Origin: Atrina japonica
Lineage: Eukaryota; Mollusca; Bivalvia; Pterioida; Pinnidae
NCBI GenBank assembly: GCA_030159075.1
Contig: BROG01000239.1
Span: 585,001-649,000 of the forward strand
Reading direction: 5' to 3'
Length of the DNA stretch: 64,000 nucleotides
Shown here one piece after another: positions 12,703-24,939 of the stretch. The stretch's first letter is position 1. Every line of letters starts with the position of its first letter. The notes below the pieces were generated by a model that did no database searches, was not told the origin of the DNA, and was given only the letters and a program-made list of their open reading frames with translations. The position numbers were made by a program, and so were the translations under genes.

Positions 12703-13731
12703 CATCACAGGCGGACGTTGTTTTTTTTTCTTTATAAAACACGAGAATGCACGACAGAAAAACAGAGATAAAAAATCAAAATAAAACGTGATACTGTAAA
12801 TCAAGCATAACAAAGCCACCCTTTCTTAAATGTGACACAGAAAAAGCCAAAATCATGTTCGTTATATGAGTGCATTAAAATAAAATTATTTCATATATTT
12901 TAAAAGTGTCAAAATAATGATTTATTTGGTAAATTTTATTATTTTAAAAACGATAAATATGACTTGCGTTACCGTCCACCTTTAATTTCCGCCATGACAG
13001 TAGTCATCTTAAGGCCATTCCGTGACGTGACAGTGTAACTCACAAGTTTGCCGGAAGTGGAATGAATTCTTTGTTAGTTTTCCGAAAGCAGGTAAAATCG
13101 CTCACTTTGGCGGTCAATATCGCGCATACCGATTTTGATCGGGGTTTTCGATGTTGTTCTTAGAATGATGAGTTCTGTAAATATAAACTCAGGGTGCTCT
13201 TTAAGGCATGCTAAATCAAAATATATTAAAAATTCGAAGTAATTCCTTTTGAAAATAATATCTACTGTTCTGCAGCTAATGATTTTATAATTAGTGATAT
13301 GTGATTTATCACGAATGATCCGTGCCTACTATTTTACTTTGTCTTATGTAAGTTTGACTTTATTGCTGCAATTTTTATCTTCAAAACTTCAAAAGCTTTG
13401 ATGCTTAAATATGTTCGCACTGAATTGTGTGAATGAATAATCTGATTTAGAGAATTAGTTATGTGACGTGTTCATTGACTAAATTGAATTGCAATAATTC
13501 ATATTCATTTTCATGGCATTTTTTTCCTATCCGGTGTAGAACGAATATGAAATAAAATGTATAAAGAAACGCCTTGTCTTCAACGGTTTACTAGAATAAA
13601 GAAAGATTTACAAATGTATAGCTACAAATGTCATAGTTTCTTAAATGCGTGAATTTTATACGATTTACAAACACACAGATAAAAAGCATGAGTAATATGG
13701 TACTGCGGTACTTAACGTTTTTCCTCAAAAT
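12703..13731. other. Intergenic, nothing recognised
   Basis: AT-rich. Another 'tactgtaaatc' end-like motif occurs near 12791, possibly a nested or solo MITE end. No gene seen. Confidence 0.4.
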
Positions 13732-14042
13732 CATTAAAGCAGACACTTACCCGAATAAAGTAACTAATTTTTCAAAACAATAAAGCCGAAACTTCCCTGA
13801 AAAAAGTAATTACTTCTCCAAAACATTAAAGCCGAAACTTACCTGAAGAAAGTAATTACTCCCCAAAACATTAAAGCAGGAACTTACCTGAATAAAGTAA
13901 TTAATTCTCTAAAACATTAGAGCAGAAAAGTACCTGAATAAAGTATTTAAGCCTCCAAAACATTAACGCAGACACTTACGTGAATAAAGCAATGAATTCT
14001 CCAAAACATTAAAGCCGAAACGTACCTGAAGAAAGTAATTAT
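13732..14042. repeat. ~46-bp minisatellite, ~6.5 copies
   Basis: Units of the form 'aaagccgaaacttacctgaa' + 'aaagtaattacttctccaaaacatt'. Starts lie near 13736, 13782, 13828, 13871, 13919, 13966 and 14009. Confidence 0.87.
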
Positions 14043-15628
14043 TTCAATATCACTACCAACTTTTCCTTACCTTACATGGTAATTTACGTCATTGATCGAA
14101 ACTGACATTAAAGGGAAGTTACAATGATATCGCGGTATTTGTATATCTCTTATATTTTTCCTTCGACGGTATTCTATTTATAAACCCAATAGCATTTCAT
14201 TTGGCCTCATTTTGGTAGCAAGTACACAGATAATACTTAGACATTCTTTGAAGTTGAAAAGTCATTTAAATAATTCTTAGAGGTCATTTTGTTGTAGGTT
14301 GTATGGAAGGACAATACAAAATTGAGGGCATTACAAGAAACTTGTATGAAATTGAGGGATTTTATGTTAAAATCAAATATTCGACAGAAATGAAAAGATC
14401 GCGATGATTTTGACAGGTTGCTATAAACACCGGCTCACGTCTGATTTATTCTAAAACTAAAACTGCTACTAGATCGCGCTATAACTCCACTATCGAATTA
14501 AATGTAAATACCGCGATACCATAGGAAGGGGCTATAAATAGATTATGTTTGTTTGTGTTATTTTTGTTTACATCCCACAAAGAATTTTTTGACTGATATC
14601 GAGACTTTAACAGCTTTAAATAAAGTTCCACAAATTTTATCTTTGCTATAGACTGACACAAATTACTGTCGAAGCTAATGACTCACGTTGGAAGATGAGG
14701 GTCTCAGTGCCCAAGTAGTTAGTACATCTTTCCATTACATCTTGTCTTCATACATTTAAGTCTAGCCGTCAGTGCACAAATGAACTTTCATCAAGCATAT
14801 TTCCAGGAACGATTATAGCTAGTTTGTGCCGTATATTTTTTATCAAAAGTAGAGAAATTAAATTGTTAGTTAAATCTAGAAATAGAAACTGTTGCACGAC
14901 ATACAAAACAAAAATATTTTTAAGTCAGTATGAGACTCTTTAAACATAAAAGGTAAAACGATATTACATGTAAATCAAATATGCAAATTCTTAATCTTAT
15001 GAGAATCAATAATTTTTCGCATGACTTTGACAATAAAGTGTTATGCAATAAGAAATTGTAGCTTTACATGAAATTAAACAGCACACTAAAATCTGGTTAT
15101 CATTCCAAGCCCGTCGTTAAGGTAGGTTCATAATTTCTTTGATGCAACTTCACTGAATACATTTTACTTTGCATCGTTTGGAAAATATGGAATGTATTGA
15201 GTTTTTGTGTTTTCTTGTATATTTGTTCAATAAACAGTCTTGCGGGGTAAATGCATGATTCATCATCTAACTACAGATTAAACTGAGACATAAAGATTAA
15301 TTCTCTAATTCTCTCGCAAAGTTTCGCGTCTTATAAACGTTACATTTCCAATGTACACAAATCAGTTTGTTTGAGGTTACACGCAGAGGTCATTTAGCAG
15401 ATTTTCTCTGCTTTGTTTCTCTGTTGCGATTGACAGAAATAAGAACAACACCAACATGTAGATACGTTTGTTCTTCGGAGGAGTTAATAAGTTGTCATGT
15501 AAATTTCAATCATATGGAATCCATAGAGAAAACTATTCTGTTTGTAAATCAATTTATCTACGAACTTCATGAAATAGCACTTTATAAACTCTCCTGAGAC
15601 TTCATATACAAACATGTAGAACCGTATA
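14043..15628. other. Intergenic, nothing recognised
   Basis: AT-rich. Short frames only, none with recognisable similarity. Confidence 0.4.
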
Positions 15629-15758
15629 CAGTGAAACCTCGCTATCGAGACCACACAAGGGTTTCGATATTTTACAATATTTTCAAGTGACTGAATATCT
15701 ACTGCATTAAATGTGAGGTGGTCTCCTAAGTGAAGTGTTTTCAACCAAGGTTCCATTG
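15629..15758. mobile_element. pogo-like MITE
   Basis: 130-bp element bounded by TA on both sides. Its terminal inverted repeats read CAGTGAAACCTCG on the left and CAATGGAACCTTGG on the right strand. The TIR type and TA target are those of Tc1/mariner-pogo elements. Relatives: 43730-43823 and 59419-59549. A minus-strand frame of 127 codons crosses this MITE and the adjacent PLE tail and is not a gene. Confidence 0.78.
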
Positions 15759-15782
15759 TACTATGTTTTACTAATAATACAA

Positions 15783-16203
15783 TATAAAAAATCTCAGATA
15801 CCAAGGTATAAATCCTTAGAATGCAAACCTGGTAAAAAATGAACAAACACGGACCTCTTGAAATCAAGAGATGGGATCAGGTTCCATGGAGGAGTAAGCA
15901 GTCCCTGTCGACCAGTAATACCTGCCATGAGTACACAGTCAAATAAAAATGAAATCCGTGAGGGATGAATCGTCGTCCCAATTTGTACAAACGTCTTAAC
16001 AACCGCCAGCGGACAGGTAACTCAACATTTCATTTAGTGAAATAGAGTAATCGCAAAGAAGACTATTATACCGCCCGTAAAATTTGCGGAACACAAACAC
16101 TGTTTTCCATATCCCCGTTTCAATAAATTGTCAGTGAGTAGTTTACCTTTGTTTATGAAATGTTCATATGTTGAACACGCCCTGGCGTATCGGATCATTT
16201 GTG
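15783..16203 (-). mobile_element. PLE 3' part (copy C)
   Basis: Reads on the minus strand from the RT C-terminal region (gatccgatacgccagggcg, about 16200) through the conserved 'ccgcc' end codons to the 3' UTR. It terminates at the 'cagataccaagg' end near 15790. It is 5'-truncated. Confidence 0.82.
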
Positions 16204-16329
16204 GGGAAATAATCCATTATCATGACACGGCAGAGTTGTTAAAGCCTCGCACTGTAAATCACGATGTCCCTTACTTTATTCTACATGTGGTTTAGCTCCA
16301 TTACAACCATAGCTAATAAGATGATACGG

Positions 16330-16420
16330 TTTGTTATTTTACCTGTCGAAGGTCGATGGTATTTACTTGTGTTCATTGTAACTGGATTTCCAGTCGCCAT
16401 TAATAAAACTCAAAAGACCG
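16330..16420 (+). mobile_element. SINE-B fragment, diverged
   Basis: Resembles the SINE-B body (ttacctgtcgaaggtcgatgg ... cattgtaactggatttcc). Directly followed by a PLE tail in the opposite orientation, the same arrangement as at 62.55-62.95 kb. Confidence 0.55.
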
Positions 16421-16492
16421 CCACCGTTTATCAGAAAAAGAAAGTGTTGAATGTTACTTATCTCAGTAACAAACCGTACAGATATAAAAAAA

Positions 16493-16650
16493 AAATCACA
16501 GATACCAAAGTATTAAACTTACGGATGCCCAGGATACAAAAAATATATACAAACTTGTTGTATATTGGTCAAAAACCCACCTCTAGAAATCCAGAGGTAG
16601 GATCAGGTATCATGGAGGACTATGAATCCCTTGTTGACCGGTCTATTAAG
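16493..16650 (-). mobile_element. PLE 3'-tail (copy I)
   Basis: Solo tail on the minus strand. Landmarks are 'cagataccaaagtatta', 'gatgcccaggata', 'cctctagaaatccagagg' and 'ttgaccggtc'. No coding part remains. Confidence 0.78.
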
Positions 16651-17189
16651 ACATAAAGTATCTAATGAAATTTGTTTCCTTGAGATGTTGCTGTGGATAC
16701 TTCGCAACCCATGTATAATGCTCAGGAATTATCCATTGCTCTCTCACTTTTTAAAACCAGGTTATAGGTCATTTATCAAGTTCACGGCACTAAAACAAAT
16801 CAACTGTGTGTGATGACAACTTTTGTGTGATGACATATTTTGGAACCGTCACATACAAAATGTTATAACAACAATATGAAAAATATTAGACAGAGCAATA
16901 AGTTTAGAAGTTTTTGAAAAATAAATTTCTGTCGCAAAATGTTTAATACTATTGGCGTTATATATTTGGCTTGGATACGGTAAAAAAAGCGAGGTTCTGA
17001 TAGCGAGGCTCAGTCATCAACAGCTACTTATTTTTTGTATTTCCCTTGGAAAAAAAAAGAAATGGTGGCCACTTTATACAAACTAAAAATATTGAAATCA
17101 TAATCGTTCGAAAATTATGTTTAACCTTGTAATAGTTCAGGCTGTTAGTAAGGTACCCTATCTAGCTCCGAATGTCCAGGGAGCATTTT
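16651..17189. other. Intergenic
   Basis: No gene seen. A fragment like the pogo-type MITE terminus (gcgaggttctgatagcgagg) lies at 16989-17008. Confidence 0.4.
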
Positions 17190-17385
17190 GTGACAAAGGT
17201 CAAATGTAAACCTCGACTAACTTCCGCTGGTCAGACATATTTCACGTGACAAAGATCAAACCTAGAGCTCGAGTCGCTTGTACAAGAGGTATTTGCCTGG
17301 TGACAAGAGTCACAAATGAACCAAGACAACACTTCCTTTGTCTAAGGTATTTGATAGATGCCAAAAGTTAAAGATGAACCTCCTA
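17190..17385. repeat. Degenerate ~55-bp tandem repeat
   Basis: Four diverged units led by 'gtgacaaaggtcaaatgtaaac'-like segments near 17198, 17250, 17303 and 17355. Confidence 0.5.
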
Positions 17386-18455
17386 AATACAAATAACAAA
17401 ATATTATCAAATATTGCTTAACAGATTAAAAACCATATGTCGAAAGTAATCGGAAACACGTATTTATTTGTTTTAATCACATGAAATTTCTCTTTTTACA
17501 TGTGTATCTAGTAGATACACATATCTACTTCACAGAATGAATGAAGTGATATTAATTCATATGTTGTTGGTGATCGTCTTGTGGTTAGACAATATTGGTT
17601 AGATAATCTGATAAAAAGATCACAAGATAATCTGAAGACTGTGTTAAAATTTCATTAAAATAAAACACCAATATTTGACGTTTTGTTGAGTTTACTTCAT
17701 CTTCCAAAATATAATATGAACGATAAAGAAAATAATCTGTTTATCATCAACTGAAGTTTCAACTTAAATCAAAGTTTGCTACGAGAATATTTAGACCGAA
17801 GATTTGTTTTGCTCAGTCGAAACAACTATTCTCATTCTGTTGTAAAGAAAAAGACTTCCTATCCAACTTACATGAAATACAGATAAAGGACGATCTTTGT
17901 CTCTCCTATGCTCGTTGTTTCTACACACTTGAGTACTTTTTGTTTTTACATTTAATGTCGTTGTGTTAGCATTACCTGGCACGAATAAAATAAATTAAAA
18001 TAGATAATCAATGGGTAGTTATGTGAATAGAATGTTTTCAATCACACTATCAGTGTATTTTTCATTTCTATTGTACTTCAGTGTTGTTTAATGCTTATTC
18101 AGCACATTTTTACTCATACAATGACGTCATCGAATACAGATTAAACACCATAAATTTAAACCGTGCTAGGGACCTAGAACAATGCTGTGAGGGTTTCAGA
18201 TGTTCTTGTGAAAAGGAACATCAGTTCAAAGTCATGGCCGAAAAGATATGTGGCTTTCAAACCTTTGTGAGGGAACAGTCGTAATATAAAACCACAGATC
18301 TCAAACTATTAAAGGACCGATGGCTCAGGAGTGGTATACAATAATATATTTGCTTTTTTGAAAAATCATTGGACGTGTGTATGTTTATTATATTTCGTTT
18401 CTGGCAAAAATGGCAAATAAACGAATATATGGAAATGTTTATGTATTAAGTAAAT
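17386..18455. other. Intergenic, nothing recognised
   Basis: AT-rich. No gene or known repeat recognised. Confidence 0.4.
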
Positions 18456-18925
18456 ATAAAAACCTCAGATACCAAAGTATAAATCAATAGAATGTCCAGG
18501 ACATAGATACAAATCCGGTAAAAATGGACAAACACGGACATCTGGAAACCAAGAGGTGGGATCAGGTGCCATGGAGGAGTAAGCATCCCCTGTCGACCGG
18601 TCACGCCCGCCGTGAGTCCACAGTCAAGTCCAATGAAACACGTGAGGAGTGTATCCTCGTCACAATTAGTACAGACGTCTCAACAACCGCCAACGAAAAG
18701 GCAACTCAACATTTCACTTAGTGAAACAGAGTAGTCGCAAACAAGACTATTATACCGACCGTAAAACTTGCGGAACGTTGACATTAAACGCGGTTTTCGA
18801 TATCCCTGTGTCAATAATTTGTCAGTGAGTAGTTTACCTCTGTATATGAAATCTTCATATGTTGTGCACGCCCTGGCATATCGGATCATTTGTGAAATAT
18901 AAACTCCATATGCGGGTGACTGAAT
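18456..18925 (-). mobile_element. PLE 3' part (copy D)
   Basis: Clean 5'-truncated copy on the minus strand. An open C-terminal RT fragment of 69 codons at 18680-18889 begins MIRYARACTTYEDF and ends EMLSCLFVGGC. A 3' UTR of about 220 bp follows down to 'cagataccaaagtataaat' near 18466. Confidence 0.87.
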
Positions 18926-20072
18926 TTAAACAAATTTAACAAACAAAAGACGATTAGAAAAAAGTGCTTTAAAACAATTATGAACGAATACACAAAAACA
19001 GTAATATTTTGGACCGAATAGCTTAAAAGGTAATTCGCTTAATTATTGATTTGTGATTTTTTAAAAGCTTCTGAAAAGGTTATAATTACAAAAGTAAAAA
19101 AAGTCATTTACATACATCTGAGTTTTGAAATGTTACTGCTTAGGCTAATCATCATTTGTAAAACTCGGTCTGGACTTTTTAATGAAAATTACAAATATAT
19201 ATATTATCGATCTTTCAGTGAGTCAGTAGTTATTTGATGACAAGGGAGAAAGACAACTTTAGCTATCAATAATCTTTGCCACCGAGATCAAAATTTAAAA
19301 GATTAGCGAAATTATATTTTTGTCTCGTTGGTAATATAAATACACTGAAATCATGGTGTATGTTTCTATTGATTTGTTTTGCTAGAATTGACCGAAATTG
19401 ACTGCGAAACCACAATAGACTAATCAGAGTCAGCGAGAGATCACAGAATGTCATTTCATGAAGTTTTATTCGAGACATTTTGTCGATAAAATGTCACAAA
19501 ATCATGGAAGGTTTGTGGTTTCTTTTGGGGATATATTGTACCCGGCATTCCTGCCTTGTAAAAATTCTCAGAAGTCATACAATGATGGTAGATATGTTGA
19601 GCAGAGCGTCAACTAAATTTCATATCAGATGTTGTCATTTTGGAACGATTATCTCGTCAGACTGTTATTAACTTAAAGATATCTGTACAATGTTGATATG
19701 AAAGAAAACAATACATGTGTAATGTTGCTGTATTTGTAATATTTGTGTCTAAATTTGAATGAAATAAACCTTCATAATTCTCGATTTATTGATAAAATGC
19801 AAATTTGACCAAGATTCGAATTACTGATAAATATCAACATGATTAAATAATTTTACAGAATAGGTACTCAAAACTCACATTTAATGACATACATCGATGT
19901 CGGTATAGATTTATATATGTTTGATGTGAAATATTTTTTCTCTCTTCGAAACCGCGGGACTTTAATTTGAGACTGCAAAACGTTTTGTGTCAAGTTAGTT
20001 TGATGTGTGGAAGAACTATCATTAGAATGATAAAGACCGATCAATAGAATATATCTAAGTACCTAATCATCA
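18926..20072. other. Intergenic, nothing recognised
   Basis: AT-rich. No supported feature. Confidence 0.4.
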
Positions 20073-20295
20073 TCATTGTGTGTGGGGGTGTAGGTGTATG
20101 TATGTATGTATGTATGTATGTATGTATGTATGTATGTATGTATGTATCTGTCGGTCGGTCGGTCGGTCTGTAGGTATGTCTACACGTGCATGTGTGTGTG
20201 CATGCGTTTGTACGTATGTATACATAAAGGTAGGTGTGTGGGTATGTATGTATTTATGTGTGTATGTAGGTATGTACATACATACTTATGTATTT
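20073..20295. repeat. (TATG)n / (GGTC)n compound microsatellite
   Basis: About 13 TATG units, then (GGTC)4-5 at 20152-20171, then degenerate TG/TATG sequence to 20290. Frames through it on both strands (Tyr/Val/Cys- or Thr/His/Ile-rich) are artefacts. Confidence 0.93.
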
Positions 20296-20988
20296 ATGTG
20301 TTGTCCACTTATAAAGTTCACATACCGATATTGAAAAATCGCCATGTAACCATGTATTTTTGTATTTTTATTCAGATTAAAAGTCAGGTTGAGTTACATA
20401 CGTGTATTTCCTATACTCGTTTTCAGATTATCAGCAGACAGACGGGGTCTCAGATCACATTTTGTACATAACAAAATCGATAGTGTGTGTATCCAGGAGT
20501 TGAAAGTCTTTCATTCTTAATCAAGTACAGGGACACTATTTGTTTAGCAAACATTTAAAGTTCTCTTTTAAAACCGAATTCAGACATCATTGATTCCCAT
20601 ACGCATTGAAAGATATATGTACCGGATGTTTACTCTGTGGAAAAAATACATACCTCCCCAAGTATAAATTGAATGAAGTAGTCAATTACTCTATAATGAT
20701 TGACATGAGATTGGCGGAAAGTGACAAGTATTTACAAATGAGAATAAAATAAATGCAATACAACATGCATCTGCACAACAAAAACGTGTTCTTACATCTC
20801 TGCAGGCTTGTTAGCATGGCGTTTTATCTATTAGCGGTTGTTTCTTACTCCACACCACGTGGAGTCCAAACATAATATCAATTATCAATGGTTCTTGGTA
20901 TTTTTTCTTCAAAATAAGATTATTGTCAATATCTTTTAGACTGTTTAAGGTAGTGTATTGGTAGAGCGTTTAACTCGCTAGCTTTGAA
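20296..20988. other. Intergenic
   Basis: No gene seen. A tRNA A-box-like 'attggtagagcgtttaactc' precedes the SINE at 20958-20977. Confidence 0.4.
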
Positions 20989-21270
20989 TTTGTTTGTTTA
21001 TTGTTGTTTAACGTCCCACTCAAGAATCTTTCAATCATATAGAGACGTCACCAAATGCCGGTGAAGGGCTTCAAAGTTTAGCCTTTGCTCAACACTTAAA
21101 GCCATTGGCCAATGAGGGTTCTATAACGTGCCGAAATCTACTGTGACACGGGACCTCTGCTTTTACTTTCTCTTCCGAAGGACAGGAATCCGACCTGCCG
21201 CCGGCTGGATTCGAACTCACGACCTCGCAATAAAGAGTCGAGCACACTACTGACTGAGCCAGGCCGGCTC
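20989..21270 (-). mobile_element. SINE-A, full length
   Basis: Full-length reverse-strand copy. The tail (tttgtttgtttattg) is at 20989, the conserved body in the middle, and the tRNA-Lys-like head ends 'gagccaggccggctc' at 21270. The head keeps the B box (GATTCGAACTC on the + strand as shown). Confidence 0.93.
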
Positions 21271-21283
21271 AACTAGCAAGCAT

Positions 21284-21560
21284 TGTTTGTATATTTTTGT
21301 TTAACGTCCTACTCAAGAATCTTTCACTCATATGCAGACGTCAACAAATGCCGGTGAAGGGCTTCAAATTTTGACTTATATTCGGCACTTACGGCCATTG
21401 AGCAGTGAGGGTTCTTTGACGTGCCGACACCTACTGTGACACGGGACCTCCAGGTTTTACGGTCTCATCTGAAAGACAGGAATCCGACCGCCGGCTGGAC
21501 GTGAACTCACGACCTCACGTTCAAGAGTCGAGCGCGTTACCGACTGAGCCAGACCGGCTC
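21284..21560 (-). mobile_element. SINE-A, full length
   Basis: Second full-length reverse-strand copy, in the same orientation and only 13 bp from the previous one. The two differ at many positions, so they look like separate insertions and not a fresh tandem duplication. Confidence 0.92.
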
Positions 21561-22378
21561 GTTATAGTGAAATAGTAACTTTTGCCAATAATGCGTCATT
21601 TAAAGTCACTTGTTTCGACTGATACATAAAATTGAGGGAATGTGTAACGGAAAGCCGGGCACGATAAAGAACCTTAGTTTAAAACATCAATTACTAAAAT
21701 AATATTTGGCACTGATAACACCATTTAGATTTTAAAAAAATTTCTAAAGCTAGGATAGTCATTTTTTACAGTGGTTACTCTTAGACGGATTTCGGCTATA
21801 CTTTTAGAGATATTGTTTGGCCTTGTGTAATACCACTTTCTCATTAGAAAATACACATAACTTTTAAATTGGAGCTCAACTGATGAAGTCTAATTGACAG
21901 AAACGATATCGTCTTGAGCATTGTTTCTTTGGTATTATGTTTATAATATTTACAATGGCGGTACCAAGGTTCAAACACAAATTTTATTTTTTTCAGAAAT
22001 GAAAGTTTTCATTTATATATATGTTGATTACTTATTTCAGTGGAAAAATATATTACCGAAATATCACTCTATGAGACTATAATGGGAAAATGTGTATGAC
22101 ATTAACGTATTTTATTATCATTAGTATCATTATCATTTTTGACACATTCAACGGAACTGTGTTTTGTGCACAGCACATGTAGATCATTGTCGGTCAGTCA
22201 TGAATTCTGAAGATTTAATTATCTCAAACCGTCGTCATTGATTCCCATGTTCGAAATCGCCAATTTCTATTTTTTTTCTTTTTGCCGTTTTTCGTGAGTC
22301 ATAGCACAATTAATCAACAGATAATAATTGCTGAGTACTTCAATTTTTTTTTTCTCGAAAATACGTACATGCATGAAG
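21561..22378. other. Intergenic, nothing recognised
   Basis: AT-rich, no supported gene. Confidence 0.4.
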
Positions 22379-22419
22379 ATAGACAGACAGACAGGCAAGC
22401 ACGCCTGCGTGCGTGTATT

Positions 22420-22451
<32 letters not shown>

Positions 22452-22467
22452 CATACATAAATACATA
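22379..22467. repeat. (AGAC)n / (ATAC)n microsatellite
   Basis: Four AGAC units, a short GC-richer linker, then about 10 ATAC units with interruptions. Confidence 0.9.
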
Positions 22468-23724
22468 TTCAGTTTCTAAATACGATAAAAATGCTATATT
22501 GTACATCTTTCCCCAGTAAACAAATCCTACAGTTTTTTGCTTCCGGGGTTGTATAATTTTTACCTACAGTTGTTATTTATACTGCGACCTCATCAGCTGT
22601 AATATGTACCACAGATTTTCAACATTGCAATGACTTGAGGTTTACTTAACGTTCCACACTTCACCAAAAAGACTATTAGTTACTTTCAATGACTAATATG
22701 AAGGCTTGTTAAAAGGAAAATCACAATCAGGGGTAAAATGTGCATTGAACACTTGATCATTAATCATTTAGGGATAATGAACATATTTTATCCAAAGTAT
22801 AACTGATACATCTAGATTTATTCTCTTTTTAACTATTAAATATGTAAACCTTCAATCAATTTATTAGCGCGGTAAATACAGTTTGAACATTTTTTGCGAT
22901 GGAAATCATTTATTCAAATTAAGATTCATAATTCATCAATTTTAAAACCATATACGCGACGTCCGTTTAAAATACCATCTATAAAAACTTGTTTTAAGGT
23001 CAACGCAATAGACGTTTTGCAAACGCATGGGATTCTCAAATCATGATACTGGCTCCTGCTTCCTAATCTAAAGGTGAATTTAGGTCCAAATCACATTACA
23101 AGTCTCACTCTTAGACGTCTATTTTCTTGTTTTAGTTTTAATGTCATTTGTGGATAATTTATTATATTGCTATACATAATAACATTACTCCAGATACAGA
23201 GGTTTTTGTGACCTTCAATTTGATTATTTTAATGACAATTATAAAAAGATAGAAATAATGACAATTTAATGATGTCGGAAATTACAGCTATACAGTAAAT
23301 AACATATATTGCATTTAAAATCACATTTAAATTCACCCATCACTAAAAACGGATGTTTTATGATAAGGGTTCTGGCAATACCAGGAGCGGATTTTTTTTA
23401 ATCTTGTTTCTTAAACATAATGTGTGTTAAACACAGAGAACCAATCAAGTTAGAAATCTTGAATATTGCATGATGCTGCACTCTTTTCTTCTAAACACAA
23501 CATAATCATCATTTAACTGACGTTAGTCTTGAGATATTCCTTGTCTAGAGCTTTTCGTTATGTACTAGCACAATCATATGCACATTTTTACAAGGTCAGC
23601 ACGGTTTAAATTTCTTGTAAATATCTTTGTGATTATATATATATATATATATATAATCCAGTGATAAAAACCTCTAATAAAGAATTATGTTTTTCAGATT
23701 ATAACGCAATGTGACCGAGTTCTC
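22468..23724. other. Intergenic; short (TA)n
   Basis: AT-rich. A (TA)11 tract lies at 23634-23656. No gene recognised. Confidence 0.4.
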
Positions 23725-23850
23725 ATGCTCAGAACCCTAATAATCGCTATCGAAACATTGGTTTTTGTGAATGCGTAGATAACCAAGTGGATAGGGCAAA
23801 CTTTGCTGCCGTAGGTCGAGAGTTCGAATCTCATTTGAGATTATAGTTTC
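23725..23850 (+). mobile_element. SINE-C head, tRNA-like
   Basis: Carries A-box and B-box sequence: an A-box-like AACCAAGTGG (A box TGGCCAAGTGG in the related copy) and a perfect B box in GAGAGTTCGAATCTC, about 45 bp apart as in a tRNA. It shares its upstream part (cgctat.gaaacatt...ttttgtgaat.cgtagat) with 29325-29400. The body after the B box is not recognised. Confidence 0.6.
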
Positions 23851-23959
23851 CTTGTTTGTGTTTGTGCTTTATTGTATGATTTATTTACACAGATAGCATC
23901 CTTTGTGATCCAAGGTCTGAAGTCAATGTTCAATGCTGTAGTGATATATATTTGTGTGT

Positions 23960-23962
<3 letters not shown>

Positions 23963-24040
<78 letters not shown>

Positions 24041-24060
24041 TATATAAAGTGTGTGTGTGA
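23963..24060. repeat. (AC)38 ending in a perfect hairpin
   Basis: Dinucleotide tract to 24038. Its end forms a self-complementary 'cacactttatataaagtgtg' (24035-24054) extending into (TG)n. Confidence 0.93.
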
Positions 24061-24064
24061 CTAT

Positions 24065-24272
24065 GAAGGAGCGGAGTTCCCGTGGCTGAATGGTTAGATC
24101 AATGCGATTGGACTCACGGCGGGTGTGACCGGTCGACAGGGGATGCTTACTCCTCCATGGCACCTGATCCCACCTCTTGGTTTCCAGAGGTCCGTGTTTG
24201 TCCATTTTTACCGGATTTGTATCTATGTCCTGGACATTCTATTGATTTATACTTTGGTATCTGAAATGTTTA
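24065..24272 (+). mobile_element. Chimeric SINE: tRNA-like head + PLE tail
   Basis: From 'ttggactcacggcggg' onward it is the PLE 3' UTR found in copies B and D. Upstream it departs from the PLE and instead has 'gttcccgtggctgaatgg', containing a perfect A box (TGGCTGAATGG). The PLE 'ccggtcgacagg' sits where a B box would be. The ends GGAGT (24072-24076) and ACTCC can pair, so the first 80 bp could fold like a class II (Ser/Leu-type) tRNA. No RT sequence is attached. Confidence 0.65.
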
Positions 24273-24587
24273 TATTATGTCACGGCATCAGATATGTCTT
24301 ACCTCAAGTCAACGTTTTGATATTGACCCAGGTTTAGTACTGGTCTAAAATATTTTTTTTGAAAATCTGACAGTAGTACGAACTATTTATATATTCAAGG
24401 TATAACTATACTTTATTGCTTATGTGAAGTAAACATAATTCAAGTAGGCCTATTTTTTACTGTGGCAAGCGTCACAACATAAAACATATAAAGAATTCAG
24501 GGGCCAGTCTTACGAAAGGTCTAAAATCTTAAACTTGGTCCAAGGACCACACTTACTTACGTGCGACCGTTTTGTGAAGAATTATAT

Positions 24588-24800
24588 AAAGCTGACCTGG
24601 GTAAGTCGTTAGTGCGCTCGACTCTTGATCGTGAGATCGTGAGTTCGAGTCCAGCGGCAGTTTGGCTTCCTGTCCTTTGTACAGTGGCAGTGTCGAACAT
24701 AGGCCAAATTTGAAACCCATCATTTGGTGATGTCTCCTTATGAGTGAGATTCTTAAGTGGGACGTTAAACAACAAGAAACAAACAAACAAACAAACAAAC
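24588..24800 (+). mobile_element. SINE-A with 12-bp target-site duplication
   Basis: Head retains 'gctcgactcttgatcgtgag' and the B box. The body has internal deletions and the tail is (aaac)n. It is flanked by perfect copies of GAAGAATTATAT at 24576-24587 and 24801-24812, the mark of target-primed insertion. Confidence 0.95.
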
Positions 24801-24845
24801 GAAGAATTATATGTTTTACATTTGTGCATTTATGAACACACACAC

Positions 24846-24849
<4 letters not shown>

Positions 24850-24936
<87 letters not shown>
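24850..24936. repeat. (TA)43 microsatellite
   Basis: Uninterrupted TA tract preceded by a short (AC)n and located just after the SINE-A tail. Confidence 0.97.

Positions 24937-24939
<3 letters not shown>

Noticed and set aside
15484..15867. 127-codon minus-strand frame
   Set aside because: It crosses a MITE and a PLE tail; no domain.
16264..16656. 130-codon plus-strand frame
   Set aside because: Composed of a diverged SINE-B and an antisense PLE tail.
23773..23850. Possible tRNA gene with A and B boxes
   Set aside because: The upstream flank and head are shared with 29.3 kb and the cloverleaf is imperfect; treated as a SINE head.
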